This document shows positions 43,626 through 54,483 of a DNA stretch of 64,000 nt, one piece after another. The stretch's first letter is position 1, and the number at the start of each line of letters is the position of its first letter. Origin of the DNA: Mycolicibacterium aubagnense. GTDB taxonomy: Bacteria; Actinomycetota; Actinomycetes; Mycobacteriales; Mycobacteriaceae. Location of the stretch: positions 4,588,001 through 4,652,000 of the forward strand of contig NZ_AP022577.1 of the NCBI RefSeq assembly GCF_010730955.1, in the 5' to 3' direction. The notes below the pieces were generated by a model that was not told the origin of the DNA, ran no database searches, and was given only the letters and a program-made list of their open reading frames with translations. The position numbers and the translations under genes are program-made.

Positions 43626-44471
43626 ATGCACGCGAGTGTGAATGATCTGCGAACCGATTCGGGCCTCCGGCAGTCGCCGGATATTCGCGGCATCGGGAAT
43701 ATCGGACTCCAGGTACCCGTTGCTGTCGATACGTTGTGTACCTACGACGAGGAACCCACCGAACTGGAGATTGCCACGACCGCCACTACGGCAAGTGGGC
43801 CGGCCCCCACGATGCTTGCCCCGACCCACATGTCCCACGTCCCGGCCGCCGAGGCCGAGTTGGACTGGGCGGAAGTCAGCGACGAGCTGACGGGCACCGC
43901 GGTCTTCGACGCCACCGGCGATGTGGCGACCATGCCGTCATGGGACGAGCTGGTGCGCCAGCACGCCGACCGGGTGTACCGCCTGGCCTACCGCTTGTCG
44001 GGTAACCCGCAGGACGCCGAAGACCTCACCCAGGAGACCTTCATCCGGGTGTTCCGTTCGGTGCGGAACTACCAGCCCGGCACGTTCGAAGGCTGGCTGC
44101 ACCGCATCACCACCAACCTGTTCCTGGACATGGTCCGTCGCCGCACCCGTATCCGCATGGAGGCGCTGCCCGAGGACTACGACCGGGTGCCCGCCGACGA
44201 TCCGAACCCCGAGCAGGTGTACCACGACTCGCGGCTCGGACCGGATCTGCAGGCTGCGCTCGATTCGCTGCCCCCGGAGTTCCGCGCCGCCGTGGTGCTG
44301 TGCGACATCGAAGGCCTGTCGTACGAGGAGATCGGCGCGACGCTCGACGTCAAGCTGGGCACCGTGCGCAGTCGGATTCACCGCGGCCGGCAGGCGCTGC
44401 GGGAGTACCTGGCCAGCCACCCCGGTGACTACTCCGAGGCGGCCGCGGCGATCTCCGCCAGGTCCGCCTGA
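43626..44471 (+). CDS. sigE: ECF RNA polymerase sigma factor SigE
   Basis: A 281-aa (from this start) extracytoplasmic-stress sigma factor. After a variable N-terminal extension, region 2 reads [38 protein letters not shown] and [20 protein letters not shown]; region 4 reads [42 protein letters not shown]. It is near-identical to Rv1221 over the core. In-frame starts at 43524 (TTG) and 43545 (ATG) exist; mycobacterial SigE is known to use several starts. I prefer 43626 since the ECF promoter's mRNA would begin after the earlier ones. Its anti-sigma factor RseA follows. Confidence 0.9.
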   Translation: MHASVNDLRTDSGLRQSPDIRGIGNIGLQVPVAVDTLCTYDEEPTELEIATTATTASGPAPTMLAPTHMSHVPAAEAELDWAEVSDELTGTAVFDATGDVATMPSWDELVRQHADRVYRLAYRLSGNPQDAEDLTQETFIRVFRSVRNYQPGTFEGWLHRITTNLFLDMVRRRTRIRMEALPEDYDRVPADDPNPEQVYHDSRLGPDLQAALDSLPPEFRAAVVLCDIEGLSYEEIGATLDVKLGTVRSRIHRGRQALREYLASHPGDYSEAAAAISARSA

Positions 44472-44560
44472 GCGTGTGACGTATCCGTCCCAGGTTGTCG
44501 CGCTACATTCAGTAGTAACGGCAGCGCGGACGGAGGCGTGGCGCGGAGAGGAGCTCGGCA

Positions 44561-44968
44561 ATGGTGGACCGGGGACAGTTGTTCCGGCGTGCGTTCTCCT
44601 GGCTGCCCGCCCAGTTCGCCTCCCAGAGCGACGGGCCCGTCGGCCCGCGCCGCTTCGGGTCCACGGAGCACCTGGCCATCGAGGCCATCGCCGCTTTCGT
44701 CGACGGTGAGTTGCAGATGGGAGCGCACCTGCGCGCCGCCCATCACCTGTCGCAGTGCCCGGATTGTGCCGCCGAGGTCGACGCCCAAGGGCAGGCCCGC
44801 AGCGCGTTGCGCGATTCGTGCCCGATCATCGCGCCGACTTCGTTGCTGGGCGCATTGGCGAACATTCCGCATGACACATCGGTGCAGTTCGCGGACGTTC
44901 AGGCGTCCGGAACCGAAGACCAGGAATTTGCCGACCGGCCGCCGCGGGAACGTCGTCGCCGCCGGTAG
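44561..44968 (+). CDS. rseA: anti-sigma factor RseA (zinc-associated)
   Basis: A 135-aa soluble anti-sigma factor of the ZAS type. The HxxxCxxC motif reads HHLSQCPDCAAE (~residues 61-72), within IEAIAAFVDGELQMGAHLRAA, which forms the anti-sigma helices. It binds and inhibits SigE; in M. tuberculosis RseA is released by phosphorylation and ClpC1P2 degradation. The C-terminal tail is basic (RPPRERRRRR). GAGAGGAG precedes the ATG. It follows sigE by 89 bp and precedes htrA. Confidence 0.9.
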   Translation: MVDRGQLFRRAFSWLPAQFASQSDGPVGPRRFGSTEHLAIEAIAAFVDGELQMGAHLRAAHHLSQCPDCAAEVDAQGQARSALRDSCPIIAPTSLLGALANIPHDTSVQFADVQASGTEDQEFADRPPRERRRRR

Positions 44969-45026
44969 GCTTGAGTTTCAACTTTTGAGTAACCGTCACG
45001 CCCGTCCACACGGGCAGCACGGATAG

Positions 45027-46546
<1,520 letters not shown>

Positions 46547-46547
<1 letters not shown>

Positions 46548-46966
46548 TGTTCGGCAACATCGGATGGGGCGAGATGCTCGTGCTGGTCATCGCGGGCCTG
46601 GTGATCCTCGGCCCGGAGCGGCTGCCCGGCGCCATCCGGTGGACGGCCGGCAGCCTCAAGCAGGTGCGCGAATACCTCAGCAACGCGACCGGCCAGCTGC
46701 GCCAGGACCTCGGGCCGGAGTTCGAGGATCTGCGTCAACCCCTCAGTGAACTGCAGAAGCTGCGCGGTATGACGCCGCGGGCGGCGCTCACCAAGCATCT
46801 GCTGGACGGCGACGATTCGTTCATCACCGGAGCTTTCGACGCTGCGACCCCGGATCAGACGAAGCCTCTGACCACGCCCGAGGTCAACGGCGTTCCGTTC
46901 ACACCGGGGGCTACGGCGCCGCCGCCGCAGCCGGGGCCGACACAGTTCGATCCTGACGCGACCTGA
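46547..46966 (+). CDS. tatB: Sec-independent protein translocase subunit TatB
   Basis: A 139-aa TatB: N-terminal membrane helix with the family Glu and Gly-Pro motif ([23 protein letters not shown], residues 7-29), then an amphipathic helix ([16 protein letters not shown]) and a disordered Pro-rich tail. It helps recognise twin-arginine substrates in the TatABC complex. The ATG overlaps the htrA stop as TGATG. It matches Rv1224; tatA and tatC are usually elsewhere in mycobacteria. Confidence 0.92.
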
Positions 46967-46970
46967 GCGT

Positions 46971-47678
46971 CTAGAGATTCAGCGCCTGTAGCCGCGCCGG
47001 ATCCCGGTAGCGATCGGCGTTCTCGGCGATCTCCGCAGCCGGCGGCAGGATCTCGTCCGCCGCGACGTAGATGCCACCGGCGCGCAGTGAGTCGTCGAGC
47101 ATCAACCAGATCCAGCGGGTCAGGTCGGCGACCAGCGCGTCCTGGGTATCGCGCAGTGGCTGTTCGAGCCAGTGCCCGGCGGCGGTTTCGACCAGGCCGA
47201 CGATGCTGTAGGACAACCGCTCGGCGTCGGCCACCACATCGAATGCCGCCACGTACAGCTTCAGGACCGTGGTGAGCAGGTTGGCGATGGTGATCTTGAT
47301 GTCGGCGAAGGCGTTGAAGCCCTCATCGATCGAGCATCGCTGCAGGTAGCGGTACAGATTCGGGTGTTGGGTCAGAAAGTGGACGTGCGCGCTCACGCCT
47401 GCATTGACGATCTGCGCCATGCTGCCTTCGGGCCGCCACACCGGTGCGAGTTCGGCGGTGATCATCTGGCTGGTCCGGTGTGCGACCGCGCGTTGCAGGT
47501 CTGCGGCGTCGACGAAGTGCCGGTACAGCTTGGTGCGGCTGACGCCGACGTGCGCGGCGATCTGTTCGGTCGAGGTCTGGGGCCCGTGTTGCTCGATCAC
47601 CACGAGGGCAGCGTCGATGAATTCAGCGCGCCTGCGCTCGCGTTGGCCGGCCCAGCGACCGGTGGTGGCACTCGCCAT
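46971..47678 (-). CDS. TetR-family regulator of the MpaB-like/aldehyde dehydrogenase locus
   Basis: A 235-aa TetR protein with HTH FIDAALVVIEQHGPQTSTEQIAAHVGVSRTKLYRHFVDAADLQRA (residues ~19-63) and a helical ligand domain with YRYLQRC and YSIVGLVETAAGHWL. It is divergent from the MpaB-like gene at 47821; the palindrome 47753-47769 lies in the 142-bp gap. The ligand is unknown, presumably a lipophilic compound used by the MpaB-like oxygenase. Confidence 0.85.
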   Translation of the reverse strand: MASATTGRWAGQRERRRAEFIDAALVVIEQHGPQTSTEQIAAHVGVSRTKLYRHFVDAADLQRAVAHRTSQMITAELAPVWRPEGSMAQIVNAGVSAHVHFLTQHPNLYRYLQRCSIDEGFNAFADIKITIANLLTTVLKLYVAAFDVVADAERLSYSIVGLVETAAGHWLEQPLRDTQDALVADLTRWIWLMLDDSLRAGGIYVAADEILPPAAEIAENADRYRDPARLQALNL

Positions 47679-47752
47679 GGCTCCTTGTTTACCTCATGTA
47701 CCTGGCCGGGAGTGACCTGATGCAGCCAATCGGTCGGAGTCTAGCTATCTAG

Positions 47753-47769
47753 TGGTACGTGACGTACCA
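47753..47769. promoter_or_regulatory. TetR operator between tetR and the MpaB-like gene
   Basis: TGGTACG-tga-CGTACCA is a perfect 7-bp-arm palindrome, 75 bp from the tetR start and 52 bp from the MpaB-like ATG. It is the only strong palindrome in the gap. Confidence 0.75.
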
Positions 47770-47820
47770 TCTAACGATCGCGCCAGAGGGTGATGCCTTC
47801 CTGTTCAAAGGGGAACGACA

Positions 47821-48906
47821 ATGGACGCCGTATCCACATTTCGCCGCGTCGCCGGACTGCCCGTCGCTGACGCGTTGCTGACGCCCGCGGTCGACTATGG
47901 GTTCTTCGGACCCGACTCCGTCACCTGGCGGGTGTGGAGCTACCCGACGTCGCTGCTGCTGGGCTTCGCCCGCGCCGTGACCATCGAGCACCTCGACCCC
48001 TTCCTCGCGGCCGCCGTGGACGCCAGTGGCCAGGTGTACGCCCGTACCCGGCTGCGCTATGACCGCACCATGCAGTACTTCGCGCTGGTCGCCTTCGGCG
48101 ATGCAGAGTCTGTGCTGGACGCCTCCGAGATCCTGGTCAAGATTCACGGCAAGGCCATCGGCACCGAGCCGATCACCGGCAAGCAGTTCGACGCGAACGA
48201 CCCGTATTCGCAGCTGTGGATCCACCTGACGGCGTGGCACTCGATCCTCTACACCTACGAGATGTTCGGTCCGGGCAAGCTGACCGAGGCCGAGGAACTG
48301 CAGTACTGGGAGGAATGCGCGCGCGCCGCCGAATTCCAGACCATCAACCCGGACGACGTGCCGCGCACGCGTGAGGGCATCCAGCAGTACTTCGAGCAGT
48401 ACCGGCCGCAGATGGCCGGCTCCGAGGTGGCGCAGAACATGATGAACTACCTCGTCGACCTGGGGTATCACATCCTGCCCGAGCGGGTCCCGAGTTGGAT
48501 GCGGCGCGTGTTCAACTGGCCGATGCGCCGCGCCATCATCGCCACCATGCCGAAGTGGATGCGCACCCTCGGCGGTATCCCGCAGAACTACTCCGACGAC
48601 GTCGTCGCCAAGCTGATCGCGCGGCCGTTCTTGCGGGTGGTCTCGAGCATCCCGCGCCTCGAGCTCGCGATCCTGGACTTCACCACCCCGCACACCACGC
48701 CGATCGTCGGTCCGACGCTGATGAAGATCCCGGCGCAGAACCCGGTCACCTACACCCCGGCCGAGGCCCGCGCGAAGTTCGGCCGGACCACGCCGTTCGA
48801 GCAGTACCAGGCGCTCGTCGCGAAGCGGGCGGTAGGGCAGGGGCCCGAGCCGTACGAGCACAACCACAGCGACGCTCTGCTCGAATTCGAAGCACACGCC
48901 GGCTGA
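47821..48906 (+). CDS. MpaB-like (DUF2236, latex-clearing-protein family) oxygenase, locus 1
   Basis: A 361-aa DUF2236 protein. Family members such as Lcp and fungal MpaB are haem enzymes that cleave C=C bonds in prenyl chains to aldehydes and ketones. Seen: ARAVTIEHLDPFLAAAVDASGQVYARTRLRYDRTMQYFALVAFGD, DPYSQLWIHLTAWHSILYTYEMFG and GYHILPERVPSWMRRVFNW, matching the family order with candidate haem-ligand His in WIHLTAWH. ATG follows AAAGGGG. An aldehyde dehydrogenase gene follows 41 bp downstream, consistent with oxidation of the cleaved aldehyde. Substrate is inferred only. Confidence 0.75.
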   Translation: MDAVSTFRRVAGLPVADALLTPAVDYGFFGPDSVTWRVWSYPTSLLLGFARAVTIEHLDPFLAAAVDASGQVYARTRLRYDRTMQYFALVAFGDAESVLDASEILVKIHGKAIGTEPITGKQFDANDPYSQLWIHLTAWHSILYTYEMFGPGKLTEAEELQYWEECARAAEFQTINPDDVPRTREGIQQYFEQYRPQMAGSEVAQNMMNYLVDLGYHILPERVPSWMRRVFNWPMRRAIIATMPKWMRTLGGIPQNYSDDVVAKLIARPFLRVVSSIPRLELAILDFTTPHTTPIVGPTLMKIPAQNPVTYTPAEARAKFGRTTPFEQYQALVAKRAVGQGPEPYEHNHSDALLEFEAHAG

Positions 48907-48947
48907 TTCCCACCCAAACCGACGTCACCACCGGGAGAATTTTCTAT

Positions 48948-50639
48948 ATGACGGACACTGCGTACGTGGCACTGGTGGACCAGGCGCTCGGCGAGCTCGC
49001 CGAAGGTGAGAAAGCCTGGGCCGCAACCCCTCTGGCGCGCCGACGGCAGATTCTCGACGACGTGCAACAGTTGGCGGTACAGTACGGCGCCGAGTGGGTG
49101 GAAGCCGCGGTCCGGATCAAGCAACTCAATCCCGAATCGCCGCTGGTCGGTGAGGAGTGGATTTCCGGCCCCTATCCGCTGGCCGCCGGGGTCGCCGCGC
49201 TGTCGGCGAGCCTGGCCAAGTTGGAGGCTGGCAAGAGCCCGCTGGACGGCGCCACCTTCGGCACCGCGGCGGGCCGCACCACAGTAAACGTGTTGCCGCT
49301 CAACATCTTCGACAGGCTGTTGCTGTCCGGGTTCAGTGCCGAGGTCTGGTTGCAGCCGGGTGTCAGCCGCGACGAGGCGCTGCGAACCGCTGGTCTGGCG
49401 CAGCGGGATCCGGGCAAGACCAACGGGATCGGCGTCGTGCTCGGCGCCGGCAACATCACGTCGATCGCCCCGTTGGACACCGTGTACGAGCTGATCGCCA
49501 ACAACAGGGTGGTGGCGCTCAAGCTCAATCCGGTCACCGATCCGCTCCTGCCGGTGCTGACCAAGGTGCTGGCGCCGTTCATCGCGCTCGGCGCGGTGCG
49601 GATCCTCACCGGTGGCGCGGACGTCGGCACCTATCTGGTGCAGCACGACGCGGTGGACCATGTGCACATGACCGGCAGCGCGCTGACCCATGACGCGATC
49701 GTGTGGGGCGTCGGTGAAGAGGGTGCCAAGCGCAAGGCCGCGAACGACCCGATCCTGCACAAGGACATCACCAGCGAGCTCGGTGGGGTGTCACCGACCA
49801 TCGTCGTGCCCGGCAAGTGGAGCCGCGCCGACATCGAGTTCCAGGCCAACCACATCGCGACCCAGCGGCTGCACAACAACGGCTACAACTGCGTGGCGTC
49901 GCAGGTCGTCGTGCTGTCGTCGAAATGGGCGCAGCGCGACGAGTTCGTCGCAGCCCTGACCAAGGCGATTGCCGCGGCGCCCAACCGTGCGGCCTACTAC
50001 CCGGGCTCCGATTCCCGGGTGGCCAGTGCCGAGGCGACCTACCCGCAGGCCCAACGGCTCGGCGACCGCGTGCTGGTGGTGGATCCCGAAGATCGCACCG
50101 CATTGCTCAACACCGAGTACTTCTCGCCGGTGTACGGCGTCATCGACCTGGACAGCGACGGTGTCGAGTTCGTCCGCGAGGCCACTCGCCTGGCCAACGA
50201 GGACTTCGTCGGCACCCTGGGTGTCAACATCGTCGCGGCGCCCGCCACCATCAGGGCTCTCGGCAAGGCCTTCGACGCCATGATCGAGTCGCTGCACTAC
50301 GGCACGGTGGCGGTGAACGCCTGGACCGGCGTCGGCTACCTCACCCCGCACGCCACCTGGGGTGCGTTCCCCGGGCACACATTGGCCGACGTGCAGAGCG
50401 GAATTGGCGTGGTGCACAACGGTTTCCTGCTCGAGAAGCCCGAGCGCACGGTGGTGCGCGGGCCGTTTCGCCCGTCGCCGCGCTCGCTGATCGGCGGCGA
50501 ACTGTCCATCTCGCCGAAGCCGCCGTGGTTCGTCAACAACCGGACGGCCGCCACCACCGGCCGGCTCCTCACCGCGTTCACCGGCAAACCGAGCTGGGCC
50601 AAACTGCCGGCGATCTTCGTCTCCGCGCTGCGGGGCTGA
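48948..50639 (+). CDS. aldehyde dehydrogenase-superfamily protein paired with MpaB-like oxygenase
   Basis: A 563-aa ALDH-fold protein of the mycobacterial long type. Seen: NPESPLVGEEWISGPYPLAAG, LGAGNITSIAPLDTVYELIANN (cofactor-binding), VHMTGSALTHDA, general base Glu in DITSELGGVSPTIVVPG and nucleophile Cys in LHNNGYNCVASQVVVLS. It should oxidise aldehydes to acids, or acyl-CoA if acylating; the exact chemistry is not clear. ATG 48948 follows GGGAGAA. It forms an apparent operon with the MpaB-like gene. Confidence 0.82.
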   Translation: MTDTAYVALVDQALGELAEGEKAWAATPLARRRQILDDVQQLAVQYGAEWVEAAVRIKQLNPESPLVGEEWISGPYPLAAGVAALSASLAKLEAGKSPLDGATFGTAAGRTTVNVLPLNIFDRLLLSGFSAEVWLQPGVSRDEALRTAGLAQRDPGKTNGIGVVLGAGNITSIAPLDTVYELIANNRVVALKLNPVTDPLLPVLTKVLAPFIALGAVRILTGGADVGTYLVQHDAVDHVHMTGSALTHDAIVWGVGEEGAKRKAANDPILHKDITSELGGVSPTIVVPGKWSRADIEFQANHIATQRLHNNGYNCVASQVVVLSSKWAQRDEFVAALTKAIAAAPNRAAYYPGSDSRVASAEATYPQAQRLGDRVLVVDPEDRTALLNTEYFSPVYGVIDLDSDGVEFVREATRLANEDFVGTLGVNIVAAPATIRALGKAFDAMIESLHYGTVAVNAWTGVGYLTPHATWGAFPGHTLADVQSGIGVVHNGFLLEKPERTVVRGPFRPSPRSLIGGELSISPKPPWFVNNRTAATTGRLLTAFTGKPSWAKLPAIFVSALRG

Positions 50640-50673
50640 CGAGTTTCCCCGAGCGCCTTTCGGACCTCTGCAC

Positions 50674-51282
50674 TCAGAGGCTGACGTATCGCCCGAAGAG
50701 CGCGGTGAGCTCGTCGAGAAATTCGTCGTGGTCGATGGGTGGTTGGTCGAGCACGTACCGGATGGCAAGGTGCTCGACCGCACGGACGGCGATCCACACG
50801 ACCGTGTTCGGGTGTTCGGGGCGTTGGTCCCTTAGTTGCAGGTGCGCGAGCGCGAGTTCGCCGACACGTTGCTCGAAGTCGACGATCTTGTTGCCCAGGC
50901 CGAGGCGGGGCGTGTGCTCGATCATCGCGCGCAGCAGTTCGGGCTGCTCGCTCATCGCGTCGAGCAGCACGGCGAGCGTCTGGCGCATGGTGCCCAGTTC
51001 GGCGGGCTTGCCGACGTGCTCGACCAGGTGTGTGGTGACCGTGCGGGCGATCTGGTCGGTGTAGTCGTCGACGATGGCCGCGATGATGACGTCTTTGTTC
51101 GGAAAGTACTGGTAGAGCGAGCCAGGGCTGATGTCAGCCGATTTGGCGATGAGGTTGGTGGTGGTGCCGTCGTACCCGTGCTTGATGAGCACTGTGCGTC
51201 CGGCATCGAGGATGCGAGCCACCATCAAACGCGAGCGTTCTTGCCGCGGGCTGCGGCGTGGATGCGCGATCGGGCTGCTCAT
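50674..51282 (-). CDS. TetR-family regulator of MpaB-like locus 2
   Basis: A 202-aa TetR protein. HTH: ARILDAGRTVLIKHGYDGTTTNLIAKSADISPGSLYQYFPNKDVI (residues ~22-66), AcrR-type. It is divergent from the second MpaB-like gene, 55 bp between starts, with an imperfect inverted repeat in the gap. It probably represses that gene and its ferredoxin partner. Ligand unknown. Confidence 0.85.
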   Translation of the reverse strand: MSSPIAHPRRSPRQERSRLMVARILDAGRTVLIKHGYDGTTTNLIAKSADISPGSLYQYFPNKDVIIAAIVDDYTDQIARTVTTHLVEHVGKPAELGTMRQTLAVLLDAMSEQPELLRAMIEHTPRLGLGNKIVDFEQRVGELALAHLQLRDQRPEHPNTVVWIAVRAVEHLAIRYVLDQPPIDHDEFLDELTALFGRYVSL

Positions 51283-51287
51283 GAGGC

Positions 51288-51313
51288 ACTCACAACGCGA
51301 ATTGTATGCGAGT
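51288..51313. promoter_or_regulatory. imperfect inverted repeat between tetR and MpaB-like gene 2
   Basis: ACTCACA (51288-51294) and TGCGAGT (51307-51313) match as inverted repeats at 6 of 7 positions across 12 bp. A minus-strand TACAAT lies between them, a possible tetR -10. It is the only TetR-site candidate in this 55-bp gap. Confidence 0.4.
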
Positions 51314-51337
51314 AAAAGCTCGTGTCACGCTCTGAAC

Positions 51338-52702
51338 ATGGCTTCTCCCAAGGAAAGTGCGACGACAACCCAGGTCTCGGCCGGAACTCATCCCTACGAC
51401 TACTACTGGCGGCCTGGCGTGGCGCTGCGGCCCGCGCCGCCGCGCCTGCGGTTCGAACCGATGTGGACCCACACCCGCCGGCAGCTGTTCACGCCATGGA
51501 TCGAATTCCATGAAGTACCGCGACCCACCGCGTGGACCGACCTGTTCGTCGACCATTTGTGGCAGGGCGATGAGCTGATGGACGCCGTTGTCGCCGGGTT
51601 CCGAGCGATGGGCATGGCCGAGGGCCGCGCCATGCTGGACCTGGCGCTCGACCACGGCATCGATTCGGTGCCGAACGCACCCGCTGAGTTGGTCGCGTTG
51701 TTCGACCAGCTGGACAACCCGCCGGTCTGGTACGACCCGCAGCTGTGGGAAGCCGGTCGGCAGTTGTGGATCGACGCGTCCCTGGCGGGCAAGGTCGGCA
51801 TGTTCGCCGGTGATACTTTCGGCACCTTCGTCGGCGACGAGGTCGCCTACGCCACCGGGCAGACCGGACGTTTCGTCAGCGATTTCTACCGGCGGAACCT
51901 GGAGACCCTGGCGTGGTTCCGCAACATGACGTACCCGGGCGCGCTCGACCGGTGGGCCGAACCGTTCAAAGACACTGTGCGCGTGCGGCTGATGCATTCG
52001 CAGGTGCGTGCCGGGCTGCGCCGAACCTGGGGCGACGAGCAGTTCGCCCGCCACGGCAATCCGATCTCCAACGCCATGATGATGAACGCGGCGATCAGCT
52101 TCGGGCTGCAACCCCTGCTGATCGACCATGGGCACGGACGTACGCGCAGCCGTGCGGATCTCGATGCGGCGCTGATGTACTGGGGGTACATCGCCCATGT
52201 CTTCGGGGTCGCGGAGGAACTGATTCCCAGGGATACCGCCGAAGCTCTCGAAGCCATGGATTTCATCGTGGCGTATGCCGGTGGTCCGTCGGAGTGGACC
52301 GACACCATGGTGTCGGCGGCGATCGACGGCCAGGCCGTGGCAGGAAAAGTCAAGCGCGCCTTGGCTACTCCGGTTCTCGGGCTGCTGGCCTACTACGGCG
52401 GTGAAGATCTCGCCCACGCGATGGTGCGCGGCACGAGTTTGGCCGGGGCTGAACTCACGCCGTGGGTGGGAGTCTCGAAGGTGCTCGTCAACGTGAATGT
52501 GGGATTCCGGCGCCTACTCGACCGCGTCCCCGGGGCGACCGCACGTGCGGCAGCTCGCGAAAGCGACCTCGCGCTGTGGGGCTCGTTGTTGGCAGTCTTC
52601 CGATTTCTGGCCGCCCGCAAGGGAATTCGCGGCACCCCCTATGACCATCATGACGGGACCGTCACTGCCGGCTGCCCGGTGCCGCACCAGGCCGTCGGCT
52701 AG
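51338..52702 (+). CDS. MpaB-like (DUF2236) oxygenase, locus 2
   Basis: A 454-aa DUF2236/latex-clearing-protein-like protein, longer than the locus-1 homologue. Seen: DLFVDHLWQGDELMDAVVAGF, the central LAGKVGMFAGDTFGTFVGDE, YRRNLETLAWFRNM, VRLMHSQVRAGLRR, and YWGYIAHVFGVAEELIPRD, with the RLMHSQ His a likely haem ligand. ATG 51338 is the first good start; the upstream frame overlaps tetR. It overlaps the [2Fe-2S] ferredoxin gene by 1 nt. That suggests it is fed electrons, unlike classical Lcp, which needs none. Confidence 0.75.
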   Translation: MASPKESATTTQVSAGTHPYDYYWRPGVALRPAPPRLRFEPMWTHTRRQLFTPWIEFHEVPRPTAWTDLFVDHLWQGDELMDAVVAGFRAMGMAEGRAMLDLALDHGIDSVPNAPAELVALFDQLDNPPVWYDPQLWEAGRQLWIDASLAGKVGMFAGDTFGTFVGDEVAYATGQTGRFVSDFYRRNLETLAWFRNMTYPGALDRWAEPFKDTVRVRLMHSQVRAGLRRTWGDEQFARHGNPISNAMMMNAAISFGLQPLLIDHGHGRTRSRADLDAALMYWGYIAHVFGVAEELIPRDTAEALEAMDFIVAYAGGPSEWTDTMVSAAIDGQAVAGKVKRALATPVLGLLAYYGGEDLAHAMVRGTSLAGAELTPWVGVSKVLVNVNVGFRRLLDRVPGATARAAARESDLALWGSLLAVFRFLAARKGIRGTPYDHHDGTVTAGCPVPHQAVG

Positions 52703-52971
52703 TGGCGGCGTTCGACGTCGTGCTGCGTCGTACGGGCCGAACGATCCGGGTGCCGTGCGATCAGTCTGTCCTGGAGGCGCTCCTCGATGCGGGGGTCCGG
52801 GTGGATTCCATGTGCCACAGCGGTTTGTGCGGGACCTGTCAGACGCGGGTGCTGTCCGGTGACGTCGACCACCGTGACAGCTTTCTCACCGACGAGGAGC
52901 GGGCTGAGAACAATTTCATGATGCTGTGCGTCTCCCGGGCGGTGAACGCCGACATCGTGCTCGATCTCTAG
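52702..52971 (+). CDS. plant-type [2Fe-2S] ferredoxin paired with MpaB-like oxygenase
   Basis: An 89-aa ferredoxin: CHSGLCGTCQTRVLSGD (CxxxxCxxC, ~residues 38-54) plus the distal Cys in MMLCVSRAVN. It resembles the ferredoxin domain of the MOSC-fusion protein and of CDP-6-deoxy/phthalate-type reductase C termini. The GTG start overlaps the MpaB-like TAG by 1 nt, so the proteins are made together. Its reductase is not encoded beside it. Confidence 0.88.
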   Translation: MAAFDVVLRRTGRTIRVPCDQSVLEALLDAGVRVDSMCHSGLCGTCQTRVLSGDVDHRDSFLTDEERAENNFMMLCVSRAVNADIVLDL

Positions 52972-53080
52972 CTCGCAGCCAGGCGTGGGCGGGCTGACGA
53001 TGTTGGCCCAGCGATCCACGCGGCGCCGTAATCGGCGCCGCGGTGGTGCGCCTTGTCGCGGAGCGCGGTTGGGCGCCGTA

Positions 53081-54480
53081 TCAGTTTGTGGGACTGTCAT
53101 TTTCGTCATCAGCGCTACCCCCTTCCTCTTCCGCTGGGTAGAGGGTGGGGTGGTGGTAGTGGTTGGTGCGGGGTTGGCCGGTGTCGAGTAGTGGTGGTGG
53201 GGTCCAGTGGGGGCGGCCGTTGTTCATGGTGGTGGTCCAGCCGCCGGTGTGGGCGGCGCGGTTGTCGCAGCCGCAGGCGAGGGCGAGGTTGGTGATGTCG
53301 GTGGGGCCACCGTCGGACCAGTCGGTGTCGACGTGGTGGGCTTGGCAGCGGGAGGCGGGGGCGGTGCAGCCCGGGCGGGTGCAGCCCCGATCACGCGCGA
53401 ACAGCATGATGCGTTGCCCCGCGGAGGCGGTGCGCCGGGCCCGGCCCAAATAGAGCGGGATGTTGGTGTGCTGGTCGAAGACCGCGAGGTAGTGGTGGGC
53501 GCCGTGGCTGGCCATCCGGATCAGGTCCGGGATGGGGAGTTTGGTGCCGGTGTGGGTGAGGGCGGTCCCCGTTCCCTGTTGGAGTTCGGTCAGGGTGGTG
53601 GTGACCACGATGGTGACGGGCAGGCCGTTGTGGTCGCCGAGGTCGGTGCGGAGGGTGATGCGGCCCGTGGCGGCGAGGGCGTCGTGGTTGCGTTGTTCGG
53701 TGCTGCGGGTGTCGTTGTCGATCTGGGCTTGGCTGGGTGTGCCGGACTGGCACGGGTGGGTCGGCGGGTTGCACATGCCGGGGCGCCGAGTTTGGCGTGG
53801 ACGGCTTCGAGGGTGGCGCGGGCTTGGGGGTCGAGCCAGCCGTCGACTTTGGACATGCCGTCGGGTTGCTGTTTGCCGATGCGGACGCTGCGTTTGCGGG
53901 CGCGTTCGGCGTCATCGGGTAGTGGCCCGTCTTGGTCGAGCAGGTACCGCAGCTGGTGGGCTGCGGCCCGGAGTTCTTCGGGGGTTTGGTGTCGGGCTCC
54001 GGCGGTCAGTGTCTGTTCGCACTGGGTTTGGGTGGTGAGGTCGACCCGGGTGGGCAGATTCGCGATGAAGTTGCCGATCACCGCGATGTGCTCGGTGTTG
54101 ATCGCTCCGGCGGCCTGCGCGGCTGCGGCGGACTCCCATCGTGGTGGCAACGCTTCCCCGGTGAGCCCTGACCGTGGGCCCAGGTTCTCCATGTCGCGGA
54201 CCCGGCGCCGGGCTTCCGTGGCGGAGATGCGCAAGCGAATCCGCAGCACGTCGGCCCAGTTTTTCGCCCCGATCTCTTTCGGGGTGGTTTGGGTGGTCAG
54301 GGCGGCGAGGATGCGGTGATCCACGGCCTCGGCGGCACACCGCAATCGTTCGCGGTGGGACTGTAATTCCAGCAGTTCCGGCACCCCGAGTTCGGTGTAA
54401 TCGAGGGCAGCGACCCGGGCCACCGCGGCGTCGAGGTCGGTGTAGACCTCTTCGACGAGGTCCGGATCGGTCAATCCCAT
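53081..54480 (-). pseudogene. DUF222/HNH endonuclease (13E12 family) gene with a frameshift
   Basis: The first half (54480 to about 53780) encodes DUF222 (LLELQSHRERLRCAAEAVDHRIL, AKNWADVLRIRLRISATEARRRV, KVDGWLDPQARATLEAVHAKLGAP). The second half, in another frame from 53776, encodes the rest of DUF222 (DNDTRSTEQRNHDALAATGR) and an HNH nuclease (GCTRPGCTAPASRCQAHHVD, TDITNLALACGCDN). Joining them needs one extra C in the GGGG run at 53780-53783, so the gene is frameshifted or the base was miscalled. ATG 54480 lies 7 nt after a TAATGT -10 inside a perfect LexA box, fixing the start. Confidence 0.85.
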
Positions 54481-54483
54481 ACT

